From contig JAZKGO010000004.1 of assembly GCA_040385875.1 (NCBI GenBank), positions 96,981 to 160,980 of the forward strand: 64,000 nt of DNA, read 5' to 3'. Within the stretch, counting starts at the first letter, position 1. The number at the start of each line of letters is the position of its first letter. The notes under the pieces were generated by a model. It had not been told where the DNA came from and ran no database searches. It worked only from the letters and a program-made list of their open reading frames with translations. Both the position numbers and the translations under genes were made by a program. This document shows positions 7,633 through 15,848 of the stretch, piece after piece. The stretch is from JANMZR01 sp040385875. Lineage in GTDB: Bacteria > Bacteroidota > Bacteroidia > Cytophagales > Spirosomataceae.

Positions 7633-8769
7633 ATGAAAATAGGAATTGTATGCTACCCAACTTACGGCGGTAGTGGTGTAGTAGCAACAGAGCTTGGTAA
7701 GGCCTTGGCTAAAAAAGGCTTTGAAGTGCATTTTATTACCTATACGCAACCATCAAGACTTGATTTTTTTAGTGAAAATATTTATTATCACGAAGTGAGT
7801 GTTTCAAGTTATCCATTGTTTCAATATCTACCCTATGAGTCGGCATTGGCGAGTAAAATTGTGCATGTGGTAAAAACTGAAAAACTAGATTTATTGCATG
7901 TACATTATGCGATTCCTCATGCTTCGGCAGCCTATATGGCCAAACAAATTTTGCGTTCACAGGGGCTGGATATACCCGTAATTACCACTCTGCATGGTAC
8001 TGACATTACTTTAGTGGGTAAAGACCCTTCTTTTGAACCAGTGGTTACTTTTTCAATCCAGCAAAGCGATGGTGTGACAGCTGTTTCTGAAAGCTTGCGT
8101 AACGATACCTATAAAGAGTTTTCAATCACAAAAGAAATCGAAGTAATACCTAATTTTATTGATCTTGAGCGATTCAAAAAACAGAGAAAAGATCATTTTA
8201 AAATAGCGATTTGCCCAAACAATGAAAAACTATTGATGCATACTTCTAATTTTAGAAAGGTAAAGCGAATAGAGGATATTGTTCAAGTGTTTTATCGAGT
8301 AAAACAGCAGACGCCTAGCAAGTTATTATTTGTTGGCGATGGCCCCGAAAGAACCGCAATCGAAAATTTAGTAAATGAATTAGGCCTTCATGATGATGTA
8401 CGTTTTCTTGGTAAATTAGATGTAATTGAAGAGGTGCTTTCCATGGCAGATCTTTTCTTACTGACTTCCGAAAAAGAGAGCTTTGGATTGGCGGCATTAG
8501 AGGCTATGGCTTGTGAAGTACCCGTAATTTCGTCGGATGCAGGGGGCATTCCTGAAGTAAATATTAATGGTGTAACGGGCTTTTTAAGTAAAGTCGGAGA
8601 TGTGGAAGATATGGCCAAAAATGCCCTATTTATACTTAAAGAGGAGAATTTTGCGACTTTTAAAGCAAATGCATTGCACCAAGCCCAACAATTTGACATT
8701 GAAAAAATATTGCCCCAATACATCAATTATTATGAAAAAGTGGTGAATTTAACTTTGGCCAATCAATGA
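7633..8769 (+). CDS. bshA: N-acetyl-alpha-D-glucosaminyl L-malate synthase (bacillithiol synthesis)
   Basis: BshA is a GT-B glycosyltransferase (GT4) that joins N-acetylglucosamine from UDP-GlcNAc to L-malate, the first step of bacillithiol synthesis. The 378-residue protein shows the family start MKIGIVCYPTYGGSGVVATE, then VHYAIPHASAAYMAKQIL, LHGTDIT, and the C-terminal nucleotide-sugar motif EKESFGLAALEAMACEVPV. The stop overlaps the start of the following NADH dehydrogenase gene as ATGA, so the two are translationally coupled. The other bacillithiol genes (bshB, bshC) are not in the window. Confidence 0.94.
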   Translation: MKIGIVCYPTYGGSGVVATELGKALAKKGFEVHFITYTQPSRLDFFSENIYYHEVSVSSYPLFQYLPYESALASKIVHVVKTEKLDLLHVHYAIPHASAAYMAKQILRSQGLDIPVITTLHGTDITLVGKDPSFEPVVTFSIQQSDGVTAVSESLRNDTYKEFSITKEIEVIPNFIDLERFKKQRKDHFKIAICPNNEKLLMHTSNFRKVKRIEDIVQVFYRVKQQTPSKLLFVGDGPERTAIENLVNELGLHDDVRFLGKLDVIEEVLSMADLFLLTSEKESFGLAALEAMACEVPVISSDAGGIPEVNINGVTGFLSKVGDVEDMAKNALFILKEENFATFKANALHQAQQFDIEKILPQYINYYEKVVNLTLANQ

Positions 8770-10049
8770 AAGCAAATATTCCGGAAACAGATAGGAAACG
8801 TGTTGTAATCATTGGAGCAGGTTTTGGAGGATTGGCTATTAGTCAAAAATTAGCCCAAACGGATGACTTTCAGGTGGTATTGGTTGATAAACTAAATTAT
8901 CACCAGTTTCAGCCCCTTTTTTATCAAGTGGCCACTGCTGGTTTAGAGCCTTCCGCAATTTCATTTCCACTTCGATTGGTTTTTCAAAATAACCCACATG
9001 TGCATGTGAGGGTAACCGAAGTGACCTCCATCAATACTGCTGAAAATCATATTCTTACCCAACTAGGTCGGATCAACTATGATTATTTGGTGCTAGCTAT
9101 AGGAGCGGATACCAATTTTTTTGGTATGACTAATATACAGGATAAAGCCTTGCCAATGAAATCCGTTTCAGAAGCATTGGGTTTGAGAAATAGAATATTG
9201 CAAAATTTTGAAGATGCCATTACAGTCGAAAATGAAGATGATCGTCAAGGTTTGCTCAATATCGTAGTGGTAGGTGGCGGACCGACTGGGGTGGAGGTTT
9301 CAGGAACTTTAGCTGAAATGAAAAGACATATTTTACCCAAAGATTATCCAGAGCTTGATTTTGATGCCATGCAAGTGTATTTAATCGAATCAAGTGCCGA
9401 AGTGCTGGATGTAATGAGTGATGGGGCCTCTAAAAATGCTAAAAAATATTTACAGGAATTGGGGGTGAATGTAATTAACGGGAAGCGAGTGGTTGATTTT
9501 GACGGCAAATATGCCAAAATTAATGATGGGAGTCAAATTCGTACCAATAATTTGGTTTGGGCAGCTGGAATAAAAGCCAATTTTATGGAAGGAATAGAAA
9601 AATCAGCGATAACCTATGGTGGCAGAATAAAAGTGAATCAATTCAATCAGGTGGAGGGTTTGAAGAATGTTTTTGCAATTGGTGATTTAGCTTATATGGA
9701 AGAGGAGACATTCCCAAAAGGGCACCCTCAGGTTGCACAACCGGCCATTCAGCAGGGCAACTTATTAGCACTAAATTTGGCTTCACTTTTGCGAGGTAAT
9801 GAACTTAAGCCATTCAAGTATAATGACTTAGGTTCAATGGCTACAATTGGTCGCAACAAGGCAGTGGTAGATTTACCTTATTTTAAGTTTGCTGGATTTT
9901 TCGCATGGCTCACTTGGATGTTTGTTCATTTAATGTCACTTGTAGGCATCAAAAATCGTGTAATGATTTTTATCAGTTGGCTATGGAATTATGTGACCTA
10001 TGATCAATCTCTGAGGCTAATTATAAAAGCTAAAACTCCCAAGACTTAA
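8766..10049 (+). CDS. ndh: type II NADH dehydrogenase (NDH-2) / NAD(P)/FAD oxidoreductase
   Basis: NDH-2 oxidises NADH and reduces quinone without pumping protons. The 427-residue protein has two dinucleotide folds, IIGAGFGGLA (G17-G22) for FAD and VVVGGGPTGVE (about 167-177) for NADH. It also has the flavin-loop motif NVFAIGDLAYME and a C-terminal amphipathic or hydrophobic anchor (FAWLTWMFVHLMSLVGIKNR). The gene overlaps bshA by four bases. A CTCCCAA/TTGGGAG hairpin at 10036-10058 spans the stop codon and may end transcription here. Confidence 0.9.
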   Translation: MKANIPETDRKRVVIIGAGFGGLAISQKLAQTDDFQVVLVDKLNYHQFQPLFYQVATAGLEPSAISFPLRLVFQNNPHVHVRVTEVTSINTAENHILTQLGRINYDYLVLAIGADTNFFGMTNIQDKALPMKSVSEALGLRNRILQNFEDAITVENEDDRQGLLNIVVVGGGPTGVEVSGTLAEMKRHILPKDYPELDFDAMQVYLIESSAEVLDVMSDGASKNAKKYLQELGVNVINGKRVVDFDGKYAKINDGSQIRTNNLVWAAGIKANFMEGIEKSAITYGGRIKVNQFNQVEGLKNVFAIGDLAYMEEETFPKGHPQVAQPAIQQGNLLALNLASLLRGNELKPFKYNDLGSMATIGRNKAVVDLPYFKFAGFFAWLTWMFVHLMSLVGIKNRVMIFISWLWNYVTYDQSLRLIIKAKTPKT

Positions 10050-10059
10050 TTTTGGGAGC

Positions 10060-10575
10060 TTATCTCCCAAAATCGTCCTGAAGTCTATAGATATCGCTTT
10101 CATCTGAAGGGTTTTCGGTATCTGTATGTTGCCAAATTTCTGCTACCACACCCCAACCATCCAAACCCACCAATCGATGGCGCTCACCTTGTCTTAATTT
10201 TATCAAATCTCCCGGCTTTAATATCTGAATTTTTCCTTCTTCGTCGGTATCTGAGGTAATTACCCCCACTGATCCAGCCTCAACCCTCCATATTTCGGCA
10301 CGGCGGTCATGATACTGCCAAGACAACCTTTTTCCTGGCCCCACAACCAATATTTTTGGGCTTAATTTTGAGGTAATTTTTAGATCGCTGATTTTGATTT
10401 TTGGGAAATATTTCACGATGAACTTTTCAACTTGATCTTCATCAATTACGAAAAAGCCACCCCACGGTCTCGAAAAATCAAATTGGTCTATTTGAAAATT
10501 ATTGTTTTCAAGCCTACTTTTAATTTCATTAAAAATTTGCTCTTTTGTGTTTAGAGCGGTAAAACTAGTTGGCAT
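10060..10575 (-). CDS. mannose-6-phosphate isomerase type II-like cupin
   Basis: A 171-residue single cupin resembling the C-terminal isomerase part of type II phosphomannose isomerases; similar Bacteroidota proteins are often labelled phosphoheptose isomerase. Motifs are FSRPWGGFFVI near the start, the first cupin motif SWQYHDRRAEIWRV (metal ligands H and E), and the second LRQGERHRLVG. It probably acts on a phosphorylated sugar for polysaccharide precursors, but the substrate is not fixed by the sequence. It is convergent with ndh and precedes no obvious partner in its own operon; the ATP-grasp gene lies 38 bases upstream. Confidence 0.75.
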   Translation of the reverse strand: MPTSFTALNTKEQIFNEIKSRLENNNFQIDQFDFSRPWGGFFVIDEDQVEKFIVKYFPKIKISDLKITSKLSPKILVVGPGKRLSWQYHDRRAEIWRVEAGSVGVITSDTDEEGKIQILKPGDLIKLRQGERHRLVGLDGWGVVAEIWQHTDTENPSDESDIYRLQDDFGR

Positions 10576-10613
10576 ATGGGTTTTTAATTAATGTGGAAAT
10601 GCAAATATAATTA

Positions 10614-11636
10614 TTAAAAAAAATGTTCCTTCACTACAGGCCAAAGTATTTTTATTGGGATAGGCTCTATCCCGTTTTTTTGCTGTAAAATTGAGAGGTC
10701 AGCCAATATTTTCCAATGTTTGGCTACATCGCCATAAGCATAAAATAACTTGTAATCCGGGTCGTAAATATGACCTGGATCAGCTGAAACCCCATTCAGT
10801 TCCATTATTTTAATGTTTTCACCCCTGTATAAATCCTCAACTGACTTTACCCTCAGGTCGAAACGGCCATAATGAAAACCAATAATTGGTTTGCTAATTT
10901 CGTCAAAAACATTTTCTAATTCTTTGCTAATCAAGTGATTATTATCCAAAAAAGTGGTGCCTCTGCAATGGTTTCCAATGGGTTCCAATAAAACGATTTC
11001 ATCTTCTTTAGGTATTCTTTTGATCTGATTTCCTAGTCTCTTTCTCATCGAATCTAGCTGAAATCTAGCTCTGTCCGATAATTCCATTAACTCTTCAATA
11101 GTATTTTTGTTATCACCTGTTACTTTCAGGAAGCTTTTTTTAGTGATAGAAGTGATATGTCCGCAAGCCTCACTAGGGAGTCGGTAATACAACACTCCTA
11201 ATTCGATTGGGAAATCAATAAATTCTTGAATGATATAATTTAGATTGTTCAAATGGTAATTGTTCAATGACTCCAAACTTTCAACCTTTTCAACTCCATT
11301 ACCTCGCTCCCCAATATCAGGTTTGCAAATAACCGGGAATTGAATTTCGTTTACTTTTAACCTATTTATTACCGATTCAAAAGTTTGATCGGTGGAAATT
11401 AATAATGTTTTTGGGAGGTATTTTTTATTTATTTTTTCTAAAATGGCACTTTTGCTTTCACCAAAAAAACCGCCATAATCGATACATGGATCCACATTTG
11501 AAAAATAAGTGAGTGATTTGGCTCTGATTGCTTGCCATAAATACCAAGGTAAAAGTGGTAAATAAAATACCCACCAGGTCCAATATTCAAAGTGCAATAA
11601 CTTAACTAACCAAAGTGGTTTTTTTTGAAAATTCAT
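10614..11636 (-). CDS. ATP-grasp enzyme, D-alanine--D-alanine ligase-like, membrane-associated
   Basis: A 340-residue protein. After a hydrophobic N-terminal segment (about residues 20-38, WTWWVFYLPLLPWYLWQAI) comes an ATP-grasp fold: PVICKPDIGERGNGV (K105 for ATP), a central RRs/acid region, GRFDLRV (257-263) and IMELNGVSADPGHIYDP with Mg-binding acidic and Asn residues. ATP-grasp enzymes join a carboxylate to an amine via acyl phosphate. The true substrate is unknown; it is too divergent to call Ddl. It stands between the cupin and LysE-family genes on the reverse strand. Confidence 0.72.
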   Translation of the reverse strand: MNFQKKPLWLVKLLHFEYWTWWVFYLPLLPWYLWQAIRAKSLTYFSNVDPCIDYGGFFGESKSAILEKINKKYLPKTLLISTDQTFESVINRLKVNEIQFPVICKPDIGERGNGVEKVESLESLNNYHLNNLNYIIQEFIDFPIELGVLYYRLPSEACGHITSITKKSFLKVTGDNKNTIEELMELSDRARFQLDSMRKRLGNQIKRIPKEDEIVLLEPIGNHCRGTTFLDNNHLISKELENVFDEISKPIIGFHYGRFDLRVKSVEDLYRGENIKIMELNGVSADPGHIYDPDYKLFYAYGDVAKHWKILADLSILQQKNGIEPIPIKILWPVVKEHFF

Positions 11637-11723
11637 TTAAATGATAGCGATTAAATGGACCGATTTTACTTTGTAAAATTCGTTAAAATCTAGAATTATG
11701 ATTGTCGAAAATAAGACATTTAA

Positions 11724-12335
11724 TTAGTTATATAATAACCTCACAATTTGGAATATAGCCATCACAATAAAACTCCCACCAATCAATAGGTTGAATAATT
11801 GGCGATTGACATGCTTAAATATAAAATCTTTTTTAGCAAAAGCCCAACTAGCATATATATAATTTAAAACAAAAGCGCCCAAACCAGCCCCTATTATAAA
11901 TGAAAATTTATCAAACGAATTTTGGATTTTCAAATAGCTAAGTCCTTGATAATAAACCACTATCAGTAACCAAAAAATAAGAAGCTGTGGGTTCAAAATT
12001 GAGAGGACAAATCCTTTTATGAATGTACTTGCACCGATTTCTTTACTTTTTATAACCTTTTCTTTTGAAAATAGGGTACTAATTCCCATTATTAACAGAA
12101 CTGAAACCATTAGCCATTTGAGTATTGTGAAAATGGTTTGGTTTCTTTGAAAAAATAGAATTCCTTCAACAGCTAACCAACTATAAAATAGCTCTGGAAT
12201 AATACCCCCAAAAGCCATTATCAACCCAGCTTTTAGGCTATTTTTAAGAGTGATTTCAACTACCGAAACATTCAGAGGACCTGGATGAACTGATCCTAAA
12301 AAGCTGATAATGAAGGTGATAATAAAAATAACCAT
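11724..12335 (-). CDS. LysE/RhtB-family amino-acid exporter
   Basis: A 203-residue membrane protein with about six hydrophobic helices. The family signature is near the start, SFLGSVHPGPLNVSVVE, followed by KAGLIMAFGGIIPELFYSW. Later, FVLSILNPQLLIFWLLI is the NP-containing helix typical of LysE proteins. Such carriers export amino acids or related metabolites. It follows the NAD-binding gene by six bases, so both are likely one transcript. The exported compound is unknown. Confidence 0.85.
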   Translation of the reverse strand: MVIFIITFIISFLGSVHPGPLNVSVVEITLKNSLKAGLIMAFGGIIPELFYSWLAVEGILFFQRNQTIFTILKWLMVSVLLIMGISTLFSKEKVIKSKEIGASTFIKGFVLSILNPQLLIFWLLIVVYYQGLSYLKIQNSFDKFSFIIGAGLGAFVLNYIYASWAFAKKDFIFKHVNRQLFNLLIGGSFIVMAIFQIVRLLYN

Positions 12336-12341
12336 GAAATA

Positions 12342-13016
12342 CTATATAGTTGATGATGAGCTGTTTGCGATATTTTTTAAGGCATCCGATTCAATAAATC
12401 TGATTCCTTTTTGATTAGAGGAAGCAATCTTTACAATCGCTTTTGCAACAGTTGAAGCTTCAATTACAGCATATTTTTTCAAACTTCCTAGAAGCAATGG
12501 CTCAATGATTTTCGAGATAAACAATCCGATTTTTTCACCAATTCGATTTTCATTTCTTACACCAGCCAAAATAGAAGGCCGTGCTGTGACAAATGTTTCG
12601 AAACCTATTCCTTTCACTTTTTCTTCCAACTGGCCTTTTGTGTTTAGGTAAAAATTGGATGATTTTGCATCTGCTCCTAAGGACGAAATCAAGAAAAAAC
12701 CAATTGCCCCATTGGCAAAGGCATTCTTTGCTACTGCATAGGGTATTTCACAATCAATATGATATTGTGCTGCTTTGCTTCCAGCTTTTGAAAGTGTTGT
12801 ACCAATCGCACAAAAGATTTCGTCGGTTATAATGTCTTGACTATCAATATTTTCAAAATCAAATATTTGCTGTTTTAGCTTCGAATGGCTGAAGTCAATT
12901 TTTTTTCTGACCAAGATGGTTACTTCGGAATAATTCTGATTTTGCAGCAGTTCATTTAGGAGGTGTCCCCCTACAAGCCCAGAAGCGCCAATAATTACTG
13001 CTTTTTTTGTTTCCAT
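12342..13016 (-). CDS. NAD(P)-binding oxidoreductase of the TIP30/HTATIP2 type
   Basis: A 224-residue atypical short-chain dehydrogenase. The dinucleotide loop is AVIIGASGLVGGHLLNELL, and the family segment FCAIGTTLSKAGSKAA plus FFLISSLGADAKSSNFYLNTKGQLE carry the Ser and the YxxxK-like N-T-K region. TIP30-like proteins are often related to electron-transport assembly or stress, but no reaction is known here. It heads a two-gene unit with the LysE-type exporter. Confidence 0.8.
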   Translation of the reverse strand: METKKAVIIGASGLVGGHLLNELLQNQNYSEVTILVRKKIDFSHSKLKQQIFDFENIDSQDIITDEIFCAIGTTLSKAGSKAAQYHIDCEIPYAVAKNAFANGAIGFFLISSLGADAKSSNFYLNTKGQLEEKVKGIGFETFVTARPSILAGVRNENRIGEKIGLFISKIIEPLLLGSLKKYAVIEASTVAKAIVKIASSNQKGIRFIESDALKNIANSSSSTI

Positions 13017-13040
13017 TATTGATTAAGTTTAAATAAAAAA

Positions 13041-13072
13041 AAATCGTTAAAAGTATTCACTTTTAACGATTT
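13041..13072 (-). terminator. terminator after rluF
   Basis: A perfect 14-bp stem (13041-13054 and 13059-13072) closes on a four-base loop. Read on the reverse strand it is followed by a T-run, so it would end the rocD-rluF transcript about 120 bases after rluF. Confidence 0.85.
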
Positions 13073-13190
13073 TGACTATCCCTAATACTAAAAAAACTTG
13101 CATTCCTTAACCCTAATTGTAAATTTAATCATGATAGTAAAATCAGAAATTAAAATTCGATTAAATCAAAAGTGTATCCATTGAAAATAG

Positions 13191-13853
13191 TCATAAATAT
13201 CTGAATTCTAGTGGTTTAAGTGCTAATAGGGAAATATTTCCAATTCTAATTCTTATTAAACTTTCTACTTCATACCCTAATTTATAACACATTCTTCGAA
13301 TCTGACGATTGAGCCCCTGAGTAAGAATTATTTTAAATTGAAACTCATCAATCTTTTCAATTTTTGATTCTTTGGTTGTTTTTCCTAAAATGTTCACTCC
13401 AGTACTCATTTTTGATAAAAAATCATCTGAAATCGTCTTGTTTACCTTCACAATGTATTCTTTTTCGATATTATTTTCCTGGCGAAGAGTATGATCAAAT
13501 ATTTTCCCATCGTTGGTGAGTAATAGTAGCCCTTCAGATTCTTTATCAAGCCTTCCCACAGGGAATAGTGATTCATCAAAAGGTAAAATAGCTGCTAAAT
13601 TATCGGGTATCTTTCTATTTAAAGTTGTTTCAATTCCCCTCGGTTTGTAAAAAGCAACATAAATCAATTTTTTAGCTTCTTGCAAAACTAATTCTTTATA
13701 ACCAACTGAGTCAGTTTCAGATAGTTCAAAATTATGACATGATACCGAATTATTTACCAATATTTGGCCCGTAACAATTAGTTCGATCGCTTCTTTATTC
13801 GAAATCTGTAATTTTTTAACTAAAAAATATTGAAGTCGATTTCTGAAAGTCAT
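13191..13853 (-). CDS. rluF: 23S rRNA pseudouridine synthase, RluF-like (RsuA family)
   Basis: A 220-residue RsuA/RluB/E/F-type synthase that turns a uridine of rRNA into pseudouridine. It has an S4-like N-terminal part (NRLQYFLVKKLQISNKEAIE), then the catalytic aspartate D103 in PVGRLDKESEGLLLLTNDG. Its GVNILGKTTKESKIEKI and LTQGLNRQIRRMCYKLGYEV segments resemble E. coli RluF (U2604 of 23S rRNA) more than RsuA or RluE. The start ATG shares one base with the rocD stop (TAATG), so translation is coupled. Assignment to RluF rather than RluB or RluE is from memory of motifs. Confidence 0.82.
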   Translation of the reverse strand: MTFRNRLQYFLVKKLQISNKEAIELIVTGQILVNNSVSCHNFELSETDSVGYKELVLQEAKKLIYVAFYKPRGIETTLNRKIPDNLAAILPFDESLFPVGRLDKESEGLLLLTNDGKIFDHTLRQENNIEKEYIVKVNKTISDDFLSKMSTGVNILGKTTKESKIEKIDEFQFKIILTQGLNRQIRRMCYKLGYEVESLIRIRIGNISLLALKPLEFRYL

Positions 13854-15100
13854 TAATTAAAGCTAAAAATTACTTTTTCGATAATGTCACAGGCATCGTT
13901 CATCTGTTGTTCAGAAATGACCAATGGCGGCGCAAATCTAATCTTGTTGCCATGCGTAGGTTTTGCCAGAAGGCCATTATCCGCCAATTTCATGCAAATT
14001 TCCCAGCCTAATTTTCCTTCCTCAGCATCATTCAATACAATGGCATTTAACAAACCTTTCCCTCGTACTTCTGTTATCAAATTAGTTTTTGCTTTTGTTT
14101 TGGCAAGTCTTTCTCTAAACAAAATCCCCATTTTTTCAGAATTTTCGGATAGCTTTTCGTCCAGCACCACTTGAAGGGCAGCTCTCGTTACCGCACTTGC
14201 CAATGGATTGCCACCATAAGTGGAACCATGCTCGCCAGGTTTAATGGTAAGCATAATTTCGTCATTGGCCAATACGCAAGAAACTGGATAAAGGCCGCCT
14301 GAAAGGGCTTTCCCAAGTATCAGAATATCTGGATGCACACCCTCGTGATCGCAACAAATTCGTTTGCCTGTACGGGCAATTCCTGTTTGAACCTCATCCG
14401 CAATGAATAATACATTATTTTTTTTGCATAAATCATAGGCTTTTTTCAGATAACCGTCATCGGGTACTAGTACTCCAGCTTCCCCTTGTATTGGCTCCAC
14501 CATAAAACCAGCCATATTGGGGTCAAGAAGAGCGGTTTCTAAAGCATCTAAATTATTATAAGGGATTATTTCAAAGCCTGGCAAAAGTGGACCATAATCG
14601 TTATAGCTGCTGGGATCTGTCGAGGAGGAGATTGCGGCAATTGTTCTGCCCCAAAAATTGCCTTCTGCAAAAAGAATTTTGGCTTTATTTTGCTCAACTC
14701 CTTTCACTTTGTAGGCCCATTTTCTCGTTAATTTTATGGCAGTTTCACCCCCTTCAACGCCTGAGTTCATCATCAAAGCTTTGTCATATTCAAAATAATC
14801 GCAAAGGTATTTTTCGCATTCACCCAGTTGGTTGTTGTAAAAAGCCCTTGAAGTGAGTGTCAATTTTTGTAATTGAGCTATCATAGCATCCACTATTTTT
14901 GGATGGCAATGTCCTTGATTTACAGCACTATAAGCTGAAAGAAAGTCGAAATATTGCTTGCGCTCCATGTCCCAAACAAATACTCCTTGGCCACGTTCCA
15001 AAACCACAGGAATCGGATGATAATTGTGTGCACCGTATTTATCTTCAAGGGCTATTGCTCTTTGTGAAGCTGTTTGTATTTGAAAAATGTTTTCAATCAT
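13853..15100 (-). CDS. rocD: ornithine--oxo-acid transaminase
   Basis: A 415-residue class III aminotransferase that converts ornithine plus 2-oxoglutarate to glutamate semialdehyde, linking arginine and proline metabolism. The start matches ornithine aminotransferase (EDKYGAHNYHPIPVVLERG), the PLP pocket is DEVQTGIARTG (D235) and the Schiff-base lysine is K264 in LILGKALSGGLYPVS. Further support comes from EHGSTYGGNPLASAV. The stop overlaps the rluF start by one base. Confidence 0.95.
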   Translation of the reverse strand: MIENIFQIQTASQRAIALEDKYGAHNYHPIPVVLERGQGVFVWDMERKQYFDFLSAYSAVNQGHCHPKIVDAMIAQLQKLTLTSRAFYNNQLGECEKYLCDYFEYDKALMMNSGVEGGETAIKLTRKWAYKVKGVEQNKAKILFAEGNFWGRTIAAISSSTDPSSYNDYGPLLPGFEIIPYNNLDALETALLDPNMAGFMVEPIQGEAGVLVPDDGYLKKAYDLCKKNNVLFIADEVQTGIARTGKRICCDHEGVHPDILILGKALSGGLYPVSCVLANDEIMLTIKPGEHGSTYGGNPLASAVTRAALQVVLDEKLSENSEKMGILFRERLAKTKAKTNLITEVRGKGLLNAIVLNDAEEGKLGWEICMKLADNGLLAKPTHGNKIRFAPPLVISEQQMNDACDIIEKVIFSFN

Positions 15101-15201
15101 TGAATTAAATTTTGATATTCAAAACTTTGGGATAGTATTTTTGTTATGCTGGTAGTAAGACTAATAATAATGAAACTTGATCATCCTTAAATTTTGATTG
15201 A

Positions 15202-15357
15202 TTGAAATCATCCCAAAAAGAAAAGACTTCCAAACCTAGCAATGAAAACTTTTATATTGATAAAAATGGATTAGTAGTTTTTACTGAAAAATTTCACTTA
15301 GATAGAGGTTTTTGCTGCAAAAATGGTTGTAAACATTGCCCATATAAACAACAATAA
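15202..15357 (+). CDS. small cysteine-rich protein, DUF5522-like
   Basis: A 51-residue gene read directly from the DNA. The frame starts with a TTG at 15202 just after an in-frame TGA and ends at TAA 15355-15357. The protein contains FYIDKNGLVVFTEKFHLDRG followed by FCCKNGCKHCPYKQQ. The CC-x3-C-x2-C cluster plus the VFT-x-KFH-L motif match what I recall of DUF5522, small Bacteroidota proteins with a likely metal-binding knuckle. The start is uncertain since no ATG is available in frame. It is followed by rpmB on the same strand, but rpmB has its own promoter. Confidence 0.75.
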   Translation: MKSSQKEKTSKPSNENFYIDKNGLVVFTEKFHLDRGFCCKNGCKHCPYKQQ

Positions 15358-15433
15358 CTCTCAAAGTTAATGAAAAGCCCATAATTATTTGAATGGCAGC
15401 AATTCTTATTTTTTATAAATTTATTAGAATGGA

Positions 15434-15465
15434 TTTGGTATTTTGTAAAAAAAAAGCGACCTTTG
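15434..15465 (+). promoter_or_regulatory. Bacteroidota-type promoter for rpmB
   Basis: TTTG at 15434-15437, a 20-base spacer and GACCTTTG at 15458-15465 match the -33 TTTG / -7 TAnnTTTG pattern with one mismatch. Transcription would start near 15471, giving a leader of about 24 bases. Confidence 0.55.
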
Positions 15466-15494
15466 CACTTCATTTTTGAAAATAGCATATAGTC

Positions 15495-15734
15495 ATGGCC
15501 AAGGTTTGTCAATTAACAGGAAAAAAAACACAGGTAGGTAATAATGTGTCGCATGCGCACAATAAAACTAAGAGAAAATTTTATCCAAATCTTCGTAAAA
15601 AGGCGTTTTATTTGCCAACTGAAGACGCTTGGGTGCAATTGAAGGTGTCAACAAGTGCGATTCGTACTATCAATAAAATTGGTATTGAGGCTGCAATTAA
15701 GAAAGCTGCTTTGAAAGGCACACTTTCAGCGTAA
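15495..15734 (+). CDS. rpmB: 50S ribosomal protein L28
   Basis: A 79-residue basic protein beginning MAKVCQLTGKKTQVGNNVSH, the standard L28 start, with KRKFYPNLRKKAFYLP in the middle. Length and composition are normal. L28 is a structural component of the large ribosomal subunit. It is monocistronic here, with a promoter just upstream and a strong terminator just downstream. Confidence 0.97.
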   Translation: MAKVCQLTGKKTQVGNNVSHAHNKTKRKFYPNLRKKAFYLPTEDAWVQLKVSTSAIRTINKIGIEAAIKKAALKGTLSA

Positions 15735-15755
15735 GTCACTGATTAATAAATATTT

Positions 15756-15800
15756 ACGAGCTCAAAAGATAGTATTTTAATATCTTTTGAGCTCGTTTTT
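15756..15800 (+). terminator. strong terminator after rpmB
   Basis: A perfect 16-bp stem (15756-15771 and 15781-15796) with a nine-base loop is followed by a run of seven T. It begins about 20 bases after the rpmB stop. Confidence 0.9.
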
Positions 15801-15848
15801 TTGTTATAAAAAACCCTGATGGGCTAATATATTTTATGTTTGGTATTG

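Noticed and set aside
13041..13072. Operator for the gene at 12342
   Set aside because: The palindrome contains GTTAAAAG/CTTTTAAC like the envelope boxes, but it is a perfect stem with tetraloop and T-run in terminator position after rluF and lacks the direct-repeat spacing.
15294..15512. 72-codon reverse frame across the DUF5522-like gene and into rpmB
   Set aside because: Its sequence mirrors the forward-strand Cys-rich gene and the rpmB promoter; no own motif or start signal.
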